Source: Acidobacteriota bacterium
GTDB taxonomy: Bacteria > Acidobacteriota > Blastocatellia > Pyrinomonadales > Pyrinomonadaceae
Direction: 5' to 3'
DNA length: 10,036 nt
NCBI GenBank assembly: GCA_020199975.1
Contig: JAIVJP010000005.1
Span: 1 to 10,036, forward strand
Shown: positions 1-6,308 of the stretch, in pieces
How the letters are laid out: each line of letters starts with the position of its first letter
Numbering within the stretch: position 1 is the stretch's first letter
Notes under the pieces: generated by a model
What the model was told of the DNA's origin: nothing
The model's input: only the letters and a program-made list of their open reading frames with translations
Database searches by the model: none
Program-made: the position numbers and the translations under genes

Positions 1-1
1 G

Positions 2-103
2 GTTCGCGAACGTTCAAAAGGAGACATCGGTGTGATGTCGCTCCCGGAGTTCAGTGAGATGGCCCGCAAGCTCGTCGTGGAGCGGGCGCTGGTAAACAGT
101 TAG
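2..103 (+). CDS. thrS: Threonyl-tRNA synthetase, C-terminal end (partial)
   Basis: This is the last 33 codons of an ORF entering from the left edge and ending at TAG (101-103). The translated tail contains RERSKGDIGVMSLPEF, close to the end of the anticodon-binding domain of ThrRS, where a G-[DE]-x-G-x-M-x-L element precedes the final helix. ThrRS charges tRNA-Thr in the cytoplasm. The gene order thrS-infC-rpmI-rplT-pheS-pheT is a classical bacterial arrangement and supports the call independently. The catalytic core is outside the window, so nothing can be said about start, regulation or editing domain. The stop codon is followed at once by a 7-nt repeat array. Confidence 0.92.
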   Translation, partial: VRERSKGDIGVMSLPEFSEMARKLVVERALVNS

Positions 104-180
104 TTTCGAGTTTTCGGGTTTCGGGTTTCGAGTTAGCAAGCCAGCGACTCGGAACTCCGAACTCCAGACTCGAAACTTTT
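102..180. repeat. Heptad inverted repeat, site A (thrS-infC spacer), possible terminator
   Basis: The left arm (104-133) is tandem 7-mers of type TTTCGAG/TTTCGGG. The right arm (147-176) is tandem 7-mers of type ACTCGGA/ACTCCGA/ACTCGAA. The arms are imperfect reverse complements: the outer ten bases AGTTTCGAGT pair exactly with ACTCGAAACT, and the inner part pairs in patches. The loop is about 13 nt. TTTT (177-180) follows the right arm, so the RNA hairpin could end thrS transcription or attenuate infC. The repeat structure is visible directly; the terminator role is inference. Confidence 0.75.
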
Positions 181-185
181 AATCG

Positions 186-200
186 AGGAGGTGAAGTATA
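186..200 (+). promoter_or_regulatory. infC ribosome binding site with AUA start codon
   Basis: AGGAGG (186-191) is followed by a 6-nt spacer and ATA (198-200). An in-frame TGA at 192-194 closes the frame just upstream, so initiation must lie downstream of it. No in-frame ATG, GTG or TTG occurs before GTG at 288, which would delete the conserved start of the IF3 N-domain. In E. coli, infC starts with AUU and IF3 represses its own synthesis by rejecting non-canonical start codons. An AUA start here would fit the same feedback. Confidence 0.85.
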
Positions 201-848
201 GCTACAGGCTTTCGCGGTCGTGGACAGCGACCTGACAATCGTCGCTTACCGATCGCGCGTATCAATGAAAGAATCCGGGTTCCGCAGGTGCGCGTAATCG
301 GTGATGAAGGCGAACAACTCGGGGTGATGGACGTGCGCGACGCCATCCGCGCGGCGAGGGAAAAAGGATTGGATCTGGTTGAGGTAGCGCCAACAGCCGA
401 CCCGCCTGTCTGCCGGATTATTGACTTCGGAAAGTATCAGTACGAAGCCAAAAAGAAGGCAAATGAGGCGAAGAAGAAGCAGGTGACGATTGTAGTCAAG
501 GAAGTTAAGTTTCGGCCCGGCACAGACGACCACGATTACGATTACCGTATGAAGCACGCCCGGGAGTGGTTGCAGGAAGGTGACAAGGTGAAAGCCACGA
601 TCTGGTTCCGGGGCCGTGAGATGACGCATCGCGAACTCGGCTCCAGGATACTTGCGAAACTGGAGGGCGATCTACAAGACCTCGGTGAAGTAGAAGCCAG
701 GCCGCGCATGGAAGGCAATCAGATGTTCATCATCTTTGGTCCCAAGCGACACAAGGGTGCAGCCAAGGCCGAACGACCCGCCGCATCCGAAGGCGGCAGG
801 CAGTTGCCAGAAGGCGGCAAGCCAAAGCCAGAAGGCAGTGGCCAGTAG
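198..848 (+). CDS. infC: Translation initiation factor IF-3
   Basis: IF3 binds the 30S subunit, prevents 50S joining and proofreads the start codon and initiator tRNA. The 216-residue product (if ATA is used) has a basic N-terminus, then the N-domain from RINERIRVPQVRVI with GDEGEQLG, and CRIIDFGKYQYE near the start of the linker helix. The lysine-rich linker is followed by the C-domain (KEVKFRP, IWFRGREMTHRELG), ending at FGPKRH. After that a tail of about 30 residues, rich in Gly, Pro, Glu and Lys with repeated EGG/PEG units, goes beyond the usual family end. I chose the ATA start because of the perfect Shine-Dalgarno, the in-frame stop just upstream and retention of the N-domain. A GTG start at 288 would give 186 residues and lose about 30 conserved or basic residues. 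rpmI follows 26 nt downstream, so co-transcription is likely. Confidence 0.97.
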   Translation: MATGFRGRGQRPDNRRLPIARINERIRVPQVRVIGDEGEQLGVMDVRDAIRAAREKGLDLVEVAPTADPPVCRIIDFGKYQYEAKKKANEAKKKQVTIVVKEVKFRPGTDDHDYDYRMKHAREWLQEGDKVKATIWFRGREMTHRELGSRILAKLEGDLQDLGEVEARPRMEGNQMFIIFGPKRHKGAAKAERPAASEGGRQLPEGGKPKPEGSGQ

Positions 849-874
849 AATTGGGAAATGGAGAACAGTTAGTC

Positions 875-1078
875 ATGCCAAAACTAAAAACACACAAGGG
901 AGCGGCCAAGCGCTTTCGATTGACTGCTACTGGAAAAATAAAGCGCGGTCATTCACATGCTCGCCACATCCTGACGAAAAAGACTAACAAGCGTAAGCGC
1001 TTGCTGGATATTGACGCGTTGGTGTCGAAGTCAGATCAAGAGCGCGTGGAAGCGATGCTGCCTTACGGGCGCGATTAA
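875..1078 (+). CDS. rpmI: 50S ribosomal protein L35
   Basis: This 67-residue basic protein starts MPKLKTHKGAAKRF, the L35 family signature, and has the GHSHARHILTKK segment. It is a late-assembling component of the large ribosomal subunit. ATG 875 is chosen over an upstream in-frame TTG (851) because the family begins exactly at MPKLKTHKGA; GGAG (860-863) lies 11 nt upstream. Length is normal for the family. It sits between infC and rplT as in most bacteria. The 162-bp gap before rplT is unusually large, because these two genes are normally close together. In well-studied bacteria L20 represses this operon translationally; no L20-binding leader could be identified here by eye. Confidence 0.97.
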   Translation: MPKLKTHKGAAKRFRLTATGKIKRGHSHARHILTKKTNKRKRLLDIDALVSKSDQERVEAMLPYGRD

Positions 1079-1081
1079 TAC

Positions 1082-1220
1082 TAAGAATGAAGAATGAAGG
1101 CGGAAGGATGAAGAGCGGGAGACACGGAGACAGGGAGAACGGGCGACGCGGGGAGACTGCGACAGTGCCAAGTTCCCTATTGCTCATGTCTCCCTGTCAC
1201 CCCCGTCTCCGCGTCTCTTT
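1082..1220. repeat. Heptad-type inverted repeat, site B (rpmI-rplT spacer)
   Basis: Directly after rpmI come GAATGAA-type 7-mers (1085-1112). These run into a G/A-rich array (1117-1156) built of units like GGAGACA/GGGAGAC. A C/T-rich array (1188-1220) of GTCTCC/GTCTCCG units is its imperfect reverse complement; GAGACGCGGAGACGGGG, read on the - strand of the right arm, nearly matches GAGACACGGAGACAGGG of the left arm. The spacing is closer to 7-8 nt than strictly 7. It lies between co-transcribed ribosomal genes and so would form a long mRNA hairpin just upstream of the rplT ribosome binding site. Confidence 0.7.
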
Positions 1221-1240
1221 AATAGAAGGGAGATTGAATT

Positions 1241-1624
1241 ATGCCTCGAGTAAAACGTGGAAATAAACGCCTTGAAAGGCGCAAAAAAATATTGAAGCTC
1301 GCGAAAGGTTATCGCGGCACCAAATCCAAGCTCTACCGTTCGGCGAAAGAGTCGGTGGAGCGTGGGTTAAATTTTGCGTACACCGGAAGAAAGCTGAAGA
1401 AGCGTGATTTTCGTAGTCTGTGGATCGTGCGTATTGGCGCCGCGGCGCGTCTTAACGGGCTGAATTATTCACAGTTCATGCACGGCCTGAAACTCGCCGG
1501 TGTCGAGCTGGACCGCAAGGTGCTTGCCGATCTGGCCGCCAACACGCCGGAAGCCTTTAAGGAAGTGGCCGTGCAAGCGAAGAACGCTTTGGATAGTGAA
1601 CAGCGACAAAAAGCGGCTGCCTAA
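1241..1624 (+). CDS. rplT: 50S ribosomal protein L20
   Basis: L20 binds 23S rRNA early in large-subunit assembly and is a translational repressor of its own operon in E. coli and B. subtilis. The 127-residue protein starts MPRVKRGNKRLERRKKILKL and has the family core GYRGTKSKLYRSAKE, the RKLKKRDFRSLWIVRI stretch and the NGLNYSQFMHGLKLAGVELDRKVLADLA C-terminal domain, split here only by description. A purine-rich Shine-Dalgarno (AAGGGAGA, 1226-1233) is well spaced from ATG. Length is slightly above the usual 115-120 because of an Ala/Gln/Lys-rich tail. pheS begins 19 nt after its stop. Confidence 0.98.
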   Translation: MPRVKRGNKRLERRKKILKLAKGYRGTKSKLYRSAKESVERGLNFAYTGRKLKKRDFRSLWIVRIGAAARLNGLNYSQFMHGLKLAGVELDRKVLADLAANTPEAFKEVAVQAKNALDSEQRQKAAA

Positions 1625-1643
1625 ACAGCGCACATTTTTGCTG

Positions 1644-2750
1644 ATGGCCGAAAGTCAAAGTCAGGAAGATCCAAGGACCCAGGTTGAAGCTGCAAGCAAG
1701 GCGTTCGAGCATGAGTTCGAACGCTTTGCCCGCTTTACCGGTCAATACGCCGCCGTGCAGGGACTCACACTAGACCAGGCGGAGTCCGAGGAGCGTGCTC
1801 TGGCGGAGCTGCGCACGCGACATCTGGGCAAGAAGAGCGTGCTTGTCAACTGCAAGAAAAGCATCGGCCGTGTAGCGACGGAAGGACGCGCTGCCTTTGG
1901 CCAACTGGTTCAGAGCCGGGAAGCTGAAATCGTATCGGCTATTGAGCAGGCCGAATCGAAACTGAAGGATCACATTCAATCGGCCCGCACCCAGCGCGAA
2001 AGCATCGACGTAACTCTGCCCGGTCGACGCCCTCGGCGCGGACATCTTCATCCCATCACGCTGGTGCGCGAACGCCTGGAAGATATCTTCGTGGCCCTGG
2101 GCTACGCGATTGAGGATGATTGTGAGATTGAAACCGACTTCTATAACTTCGATGCGCTGAATATTCCACCGAACCATCCTGCGCGGGCCTCCCAGGATAC
2201 TTTCTACACGACTGAAGGGCTGGCACTGCGTTCCCAAACCTCGACGGTCCAAATACACGCAATGCAGCGACGTGGAGCGCCGGTGCGAATGATCGCGCCG
2301 GGCCGTGTTTTCCGCCGTGACACTCCAGACCCGACGCACAATCCGATGTTTTTTCAGGTAGAAGGACTCTGCGTGGATCGCGGTATTTCAATGGCGCACC
2401 TGAAAGGTACCGTGGCCGAGCTGCTGCGCCGCATGTTTGGATCCAAGACCGTGACGCGTTTTCGTCCCTCGTATTTTCCGTTTACCGAACCAAGTGCAGA
2501 GTTTGATTTTAGTTGTTTTAAGTGCGGCGGATTAGGGTGTCGTATCTGCAAGAATTCCGGCTGGATCGAGTTGGGCGGATCGGGCATGGTCCATCCTAAC
2601 GTACTCCGGGCGGCCGGCGTGGATCCTGAAGAATTTTCAGGCTTCGCTTTTGGCTTTGGTATCGACCGGATGGTGGGACTGATGTACGAGCTGGACGACA
2701 TCCGCTTGTTGTTCGAAAACGATGTACGATTCTTGGAACAGTTTGAATAA
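1644..2750 (+). CDS. pheS: Phenylalanyl-tRNA synthetase alpha subunit
   Basis: PheS is the catalytic subunit of the cytoplasmic alpha2-beta2 PheRS that charges tRNA-Phe. The 368-residue product has an N-terminal coiled-coil arm (about residues 10-110, including the LRTRHLGKKS element) and then the class II core: HLHPITLVRERLEDIF, the FYNFDALNIPPNHPARA region, motif 2 (GRVFRRDTPDPTHNPMFFQV) and motif 3 (GFGIDRMVGLMY). Residues C291, C294, C299 and C302 form a CxxC-x4-CxxC knuckle before SGW, present in a subset of bacterial PheS and probably metal-binding. The frame is open further upstream across rplT, but ATG 1644 is preferred; TTG 1638 is an alternative. No clear Shine-Dalgarno is visible, so initiation may be coupled to the end of rplT translation. 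Confidence 0.97.
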   Translation: MAESQSQEDPRTQVEAASKAFEHEFERFARFTGQYAAVQGLTLDQAESEERALAELRTRHLGKKSVLVNCKKSIGRVATEGRAAFGQLVQSREAEIVSAIEQAESKLKDHIQSARTQRESIDVTLPGRRPRRGHLHPITLVRERLEDIFVALGYAIEDDCEIETDFYNFDALNIPPNHPARASQDTFYTTEGLALRSQTSTVQIHAMQRRGAPVRMIAPGRVFRRDTPDPTHNPMFFQVEGLCVDRGISMAHLKGTVAELLRRMFGSKTVTRFRPSYFPFTEPSAEFDFSCFKCGGLGCRICKNSGWIELGGSGMVHPNVLRAAGVDPEEFSGFAFGFGIDRMVGLMYELDDIRLLFENDVRFLEQFE

Positions 2751-2760
2751 AAGAAACAGT

Positions 2761-2853
2761 GCTTTGAACTTTGTACTTTGAACTTTGAGCTTTGTTTCAT
2801 TGAGCAAGGATTCACGACAAAGTACAAAGCACAAAGCTCAAAGCTCAAAAGAC
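2761..2853. repeat. Heptad inverted repeat, site C (pheS-pheT spacer)
   Basis: The left arm is five exact-length 7-mers (2762-2796) with a constant CTTTG core followed by variable dinucleotides AA, TA, AA, AG, TT. The right arm is five 7-mers (2819-2853) beginning AAAG, with ends TAC, CAC, CTC, CTC. The arms are reverse complements in the core, with variation concentrated at positions 6-7 of each unit. The central segment (2797-2818) is about 22 nt and unrelated. The unit occupies nearly the whole spacer and ends 12 nt before the pheT ATG, leaving pheT without a clear Shine-Dalgarno. Confidence 0.85.
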
Positions 2854-2865
2854 TAAGATCGCTCT

Positions 2866-4941
2866 ATGCTCATCAGCTACAACTGGCTACGAGAACTGTC
2901 CGGGACTACCCTGACGCCGCTGGAGTTGCGGGAGCGATTGACCATGGTCGGGTTGGCAATCGACGGCGTGGAAGAGAAGGACGGCGACTCTGTTCTTGAC
3001 GTCGAAGTTCCTTCGAATCGTCCCGACTGTCTCTCCCATGTGGGGATTGCTCGCGAAGTTGCGGTCATCGAGTCAGGAAAGGTTCGCCCGCCGTCCAGTA
3101 AACCGGTCAGGGCTGAAGGCCGGGCCACCGACCTGACGTCGGTGGAAATCCGTGATACCGATCTCTGCCCGCGATACGCCGCCCGACTAGTGTGCGGTGT
3201 AAAGATTGCCCCATCCCCGGCCTGGTTGGCGAAACAACTGGAAGAGATTGGGCAGCGACCTATCAACAATATCGCCGACATCACGAATTACGTGCTGCAT
3301 GAACAGGGCCAGCCGCTTCACGCCTTTGACTCGGCAAAGCTCGGCGGACAACGAATCGTCGTCAGACGCGCCACCCCGGGTGAAAAGTTGAAGACGCTTG
3401 ACGGTGTGGAGCGCCCGCTCGACGCCGACATGCTGGTGATTGCGGATGCCGAGCGGCCGGTTGCACTGGCTGGGATAATGGGTGGCGAAGACTCCGAAAT
3501 CTCCATTCAGACAACGGATGTATTGATCGAAAGCGCCTACTTTAACCCAGACTCGGTGCGTCGGACTGCCAGAAAGTTGGGCATGGATACAGAAGCGTCG
3601 CGGAGGTTCGAGCGCGGCGCGGATTACGAGAACGTCTTGCGCGCTCAAAACAGATGCGTCGAGCTAATCTGCGAGATCGCCGGCGGCGTGGCGACGGAGG
3701 ATACGATCGATGTGTATCCAAGTCCGATGCCGTCGCGGCGTATTGCGTTTCGTCCTGCTCGAGTTGAGAATCTGACTTCGCTAAGCGTCGCTGAAACCGA
3801 TATGAAATCTATTCTCACCGGACTCGGCATTGTTCACACTGAGGAATCGCACGCGGTCTGGAAGTGTGTTCCACCTACCTGGCGGATTGATATCGAGCGC
3901 GAAGAGGACCTAGTCGAAGAAATCGCCAGGCACTTCGGGTACGACAAGATCGACTCCGAACTTCCTCCATCGAACCAGTCAGGGGAGCATCAACCGAGGG
4001 AGCTGAGAATCCGCAAGTTGCGTCGAACGCTCCAAATCCTGGGCTTTGATGAGGCAATCAATTTTAGCTTTATCGAAGCGGTGCATGACAATCAATTTGA
4101 GTTGATTCCGGAATTCAATACCGAGGATTCTAAGCACGCTTTTATCACGCTTAAGAATCCGATTATCGAAAACGAGGTGCGGATGCGTCCTACCCTGATT
4201 CCGGGCGTACTGAATTCCCTACGGCATAATCTTAATCACGGCGTACGCAGCTGCCGTTTGTTTGAAACTGGGCGGATTTTTGCAAAATCGGACTCTGGTG
4301 AGTTGCCAAACGAACGCGAGGCACTGTCCTTAATTGCCACCGGTGGCGCCAGTGAAGAGAACCGAGCACAAGCGCCGCGAGAAACGGATTTTTATGATCT
4401 TAAAGGGTCTTTGGAAGCGGCTCTCGCGGCGATGAACCGTGGACCACTTCGCTTCACGAAAGCCCAAGCGAAACACTTACGAGAAGGTCAGTCGGCAATG
4501 ATATTGTTGGCTGATGGGACACCTATCGGGTCTCTCGGAAGACTGGCGGAGTCGGTCTCTGATGCTTATAAATTTCGCCAGCCTGTCTATGTTGCCGAGC
4601 TTGATCTCACCAGGCTGCTAGCTGCTGAAGAGCTTCCGGTCCAATACGAACCGTTACCTCGTTATCCATCCGTCGTACGCGATCTCACTATTCTGGTTGG
4701 TCGCCAAATCACTCTGGAGGAGCTGCTGCGCACAATAGAAGAACAGCAGGTTGATGATTGCCGCGGCGCCCAACTAGTGGGGACCTACGAAGGAGCGAAC
4801 ATACCGGAAGACAGGCGCGCGGTGACTCTCAGAATCGAATATCGCTCGGATGAGCGGACCTTGCGCGACGAAGAAGTTGAGGAGCGCCATCGCGGCTTGA
4901 TTGATTCGCTGCTTCGCCAGTATAGTGCGCAACTGCATTGA
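2866..4941 (+). CDS. pheT: Phenylalanyl-tRNA synthetase beta subunit, short form lacking the tRNA-binding OB domain
   Basis: PheT pairs with PheS; it carries the B3/4 editing domain and the anticodon-binding FDX-ACB domain. The 691-residue protein begins MLISYNWLREL, as is standard. It then goes from GLAIDGVEEKDG (residues 29-40) straight into VLDVEVPSNRPDCLSHVGIA (residues 43-62). In the common form of about 800 residues, an EMAP-II/Arc1p-like OB domain of about 100 residues sits at this junction. The B3/4 editing domain, the B5 domain (around RRIAFRPARV to DLVEEIARHFGYD), the core and the C-terminal FDX-ACB domain (PLPRYPSVVRDLTILV onward) all look intact. Reading is continuous, so this is a compact natural form and not a frameshift. 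The start codon has a poor ribosome binding site next to site C. Confidence 0.96.
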   Translation: MLISYNWLRELSGTTLTPLELRERLTMVGLAIDGVEEKDGDSVLDVEVPSNRPDCLSHVGIAREVAVIESGKVRPPSSKPVRAEGRATDLTSVEIRDTDLCPRYAARLVCGVKIAPSPAWLAKQLEEIGQRPINNIADITNYVLHEQGQPLHAFDSAKLGGQRIVVRRATPGEKLKTLDGVERPLDADMLVIADAERPVALAGIMGGEDSEISIQTTDVLIESAYFNPDSVRRTARKLGMDTEASRRFERGADYENVLRAQNRCVELICEIAGGVATEDTIDVYPSPMPSRRIAFRPARVENLTSLSVAETDMKSILTGLGIVHTEESHAVWKCVPPTWRIDIEREEDLVEEIARHFGYDKIDSELPPSNQSGEHQPRELRIRKLRRTLQILGFDEAINFSFIEAVHDNQFELIPEFNTEDSKHAFITLKNPIIENEVRMRPTLIPGVLNSLRHNLNHGVRSCRLFETGRIFAKSDSGELPNEREALSLIATGGASEENRAQAPRETDFYDLKGSLEAALAAMNRGPLRFTKAQAKHLREGQSAMILLADGTPIGSLGRLAESVSDAYKFRQPVYVAELDLTRLLAAEELPVQYEPLPRYPSVVRDLTILVGRQITLEELLRTIEEQQVDDCRGAQLVGTYEGANIPEDRRAVTLRIEYRSDERTLRDEEVEERHRGLIDSLLRQYSAQLH

Positions 4942-4974
4942 AGAAATAAATCGTCTTCTGATGCAAAATCAGTC

Positions 4975-5003
4975 TTGCGCTTGCCACCGCGAAGCCGCAT
5001 AAT
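4975..5003 (+). promoter_or_regulatory. Putative sigma70-type promoter for the zapB-like/zapA pair
   Basis: TTGCGC (4975-4980) and CATAAT (4998-5003) are separated by exactly 17 nt in the 97-nt spacer after pheT. They match the TTGACA/TATAAT consensus at 4/6 and 5/6 positions. Transcription would begin near 5010, about 30 nt before the first ATG. It would let the division genes be expressed separately from the translation operon. Called by eye; no other well-spaced pair was found in this spacer. Confidence 0.45.
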
Positions 5004-5041
5004 CGAACCCGCTCGAGCTAGGTTGGTCGTGGGAGATAATG

Positions 5042-5317
5042 ATGGTCGGTTTATCTGGACTGGAAAAGTTCTCGCACCTCGAAGACAAGATCTATCGCAC
5101 CATCGAGCTCACCAAAACGCTTCGACAAGAGAAGGAAAGTCTCGAAAAGGAACTTTCGCTGGCGCGCCGCGGAATGGGTGTACCCAAGGAAACCCAGCGG
5201 CTTGAAAGACAGGTCGAACAGCTACTAGCCGAACGCGACATGATACGTATGAAGGTGGAGGCAATGCTGGACGCGGTTGCGGCTCTGGATCCAGAACTCG
5301 CGGAGGAACTCAGATGA
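5042..5317 (+). CDS. Small coiled-coil protein upstream of zapA (ZapB-like)
   Basis: This acidic/basic helical protein of 91 residues starts MVGLSGLEKFSHLEDKIYR. Heptad-spaced Leu/Ile/Glu/Lys residues run through LRQEKESLEKELSLARR and LERQVEQLLAERDMIRMKVE, so it is almost entirely coiled coil. It has no signal peptide or membrane segment. ATG occurs twice in tandem (5039 and 5042); GGGAG (5031-5035) gives a 6-nt spacing to 5042 but only 3 nt to 5039, so 5042 is preferred. Its stop overlaps the zapA start (ATGA), which implies translational coupling. By position and structure it is probably a division-ring accessory protein acting with ZapA, like ZapB, but sequence alone cannot prove homology to E. 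coli ZapB. Confidence 0.8.
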   Translation: MVGLSGLEKFSHLEDKIYRTIELTKTLRQEKESLEKELSLARRGMGVPKETQRLERQVEQLLAERDMIRMKVEAMLDAVAALDPELAEELR

Positions 5318-5703
5318 CCGCCGGAATTGGCCAAACGCTCGGTACAAGCAGCATGGACACGACTACCACGACTCCCACGATCAGAGTTGAGATTTATAAC
5401 CAGACCTACAACATTCGCTCCGACGGCGACACGGAGTACATCATCCAGCTTGCCGAATTCGTAGACAGCCGCATGCGGGACATTTCCTCAGGAACCTTGA
5501 CCGTTGATTCTCTAAAGGTTGCGATCCTCGCCGCGTTGCACGTCGCTGATGAACTTCACCGCCTTAAACACCTTCACGAGCAGGCGGACGCCCAACTTGC
5601 CACACGCAGCGCCGAGTGCGCCGAAATGCTCGATCGGCTGCTGAAAGTCCGAAGCAATGTGGAGCAAGGGCAAAGCGGGGCTGGGAAAATCTCCCTCCGT
5701 TAG
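5314..5703 (+). CDS. zapA: Cell division protein ZapA
   Basis: ZapA bundles and stabilises FtsZ filaments at mid-cell. The 129-residue product contains the family core: RVEIYNQTYNIRSDGDTEYI (residues 24-43), then AEFVDSRMRDIS, DSLKVAILAALHVADELHRL and a C-terminal coiled coil. Residues 1-22 are a Thr/Ser-rich leader not found in short ZapA proteins; M14 (ATG 5353) is a possible alternative start. ATG 5314 is preferred because GGAGGA (5302-5307) lies 6 nt upstream and the start overlaps the upstream gene's stop as ATGA. A 6S RNA lies downstream, an association known in proteobacteria (zapA-ssrS). Confidence 0.93.
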   Translation: MTAGIGQTLGTSSMDTTTTTPTIRVEIYNQTYNIRSDGDTEYIIQLAEFVDSRMRDISSGTLTVDSLKVAILAALHVADELHRLKHLHEQADAQLATRSAECAEMLDRLLKVRSNVEQGQSGAGKISLR

Positions 5704-5723
5704 CACTTCTTCGTACGTCGGAT

Positions 5724-5791
5724 CATATTCATTTTCCATTTTCCAATTTCCATTTCTCATTATTCATTGGTCATTTTTATTGGCCATTTCT
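5724..5791. repeat. Heptad array, site D left arm
   Basis: About nine 7-mers of type CATTTTC run from 5724 to 5791: CATATTC, CATTTTC (twice), CAATTTC, CATTTCT, CATTATT, CATTGGT, CATTTTT, then a 6-nt slip and CATTTCT. The array pairs in inverted orientation with 6227-6268, on the other side of the four-helix-bundle gene. The last units (5777-5791) overlap the 3' end of that gene and encode its final residues NGQ and stop. Confidence 0.85.
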
Positions 5792-6184
5792 GTTTGCTCT
5801 GGCCGTTTTGAGCGAGGAGGTGAAGATTCTGCATAAATCTTTACTCTCCTGCATGATGTTAGAAAGTAACTGCGGTCCTAAGAGCTGGCTGCTCTCGATT
5901 ATGCGAAGCCAAATCGATGTTTCATTTAGTTCCTTAAGGACGATACGTAACTTGTGAACAAAATCGGCGTGGCTCTCCGCGCCTCTCGCTTCACCGTAGT
6001 TCGGGGCGGGAGCCGTTCCAGCCCTCAGAATTTGTCCGGCGATGTGTTTTCCCGCAGGAGTTCGAGGCAGTCGAGCGGAAAGCCTTACGATACGAACCGC
6101 GAACTCTATTAAACGGTCTTCTAGTTCATCGGCTCGCGACTGGGGGTTCAAACCAGGGTCTATTTCCATTATCGTGAGGCTCAT
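5777..6184 (-). CDS. Four-helix-bundle protein (S23/23S-rRNA-IVS family), copy 1
   Basis: The 135-residue product shows the family signature: QILRAGTAPAPNYGEA (residues 51-66, with the conserved R54, N62 and E65), F75xxKL, and LKELNETSIWLRII (residues 83-96). It is predicted to be all helical, with no signal peptide. The family takes its name from ORFs inside 23S rRNA intervening sequences and is related to the Avd accessory proteins of diversity-generating retroelements; its own biochemical role is unknown. ATG 6184 is the first available start; M6 (MEIDPG) is an alternative, and neither has a convincing Shine-Dalgarno. The gene is antisense to all its neighbours, lies between site D arms, and takes its last codons from the repeat itself. 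It separates zapA from the 6S RNA. Confidence 0.85.
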   Translation of the reverse strand: MSLTIMEIDPGLNPQSRADELEDRLIEFAVRIVRLSARLPRTPAGKHIAGQILRAGTAPAPNYGEARGAESHADFVHKLRIVLKELNETSIWLRIIESSQLLGPQLLSNIMQESKDLCRIFTSSLKTARANRNGQ

Positions 6185-6226
6185 CCCATCGTGAGAAAGT
6201 AGCTTCCATCATACTCGCTCAGCCCC

Positions 6227-6268
6227 AAATGACAAATGAGAAATGGAAGATGGAAATTGGAAAATGAT
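6227..6268. repeat. Heptad array, site D right arm
   Basis: Six consecutive 7-mers: AAATGAC, AAATGAG, AAATGGA, AGATGGA, AATTGGA, AAATGAT. Read in reverse complement, they match the left arm at 5730-5771 (CATTTTCCAATTTCCAT matches with only a few changes). The two arms are separated by 435 bp holding the four-helix-bundle gene. The array stops just before the presumed 6S RNA promoter. Confidence 0.85.
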
Positions 6269-6273
6269 TTCAG

Positions 6274-6302
6274 TTCCATCCGTCTCCCTCGTGTGCTAGT
6301 AT
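6274..6302 (+). promoter_or_regulatory. Putative promoter of the 6S RNA gene
   Basis: TGC-TAGTAT (6294-6302) looks like an extended -10 element, with TTCCAT (6274-6279) as a weak -35 at 17-nt spacing. Transcription would start near 6309, just where the folded RNA begins. Support is moderate: the extended -10 is reasonable and the -35 poor. Confidence 0.4.
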
Positions 6303-6308
6303 CCGCAG

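Noticed and set aside
246..629. 127-codon ORF on the - strand opposite infC
   Set aside because: It is the antisense shadow of the conserved IF3 reading frame, with no ribosome binding site or recognisable domain.
1500..1643. Upstream in-frame extension of pheS into rplT
   Set aside because: It overlaps the rplT coding frame and adds a Trp/Arg-rich peptide unlike any PheS N-terminus; ATG 1644 is adequate.
1770..2339. 189-codon ORF on the - strand opposite pheS
   Set aside because: It lies entirely within the conserved PheS core and has the biased composition of an antisense shadow.
5813..5825. 13-nt copy of the infC Shine-Dalgarno region (CGAGGAGGTGAAG, also at 184-196)
   Set aside because: At 5813 it lies antisense inside the four-helix-bundle gene and no ORF start follows; most likely chance.
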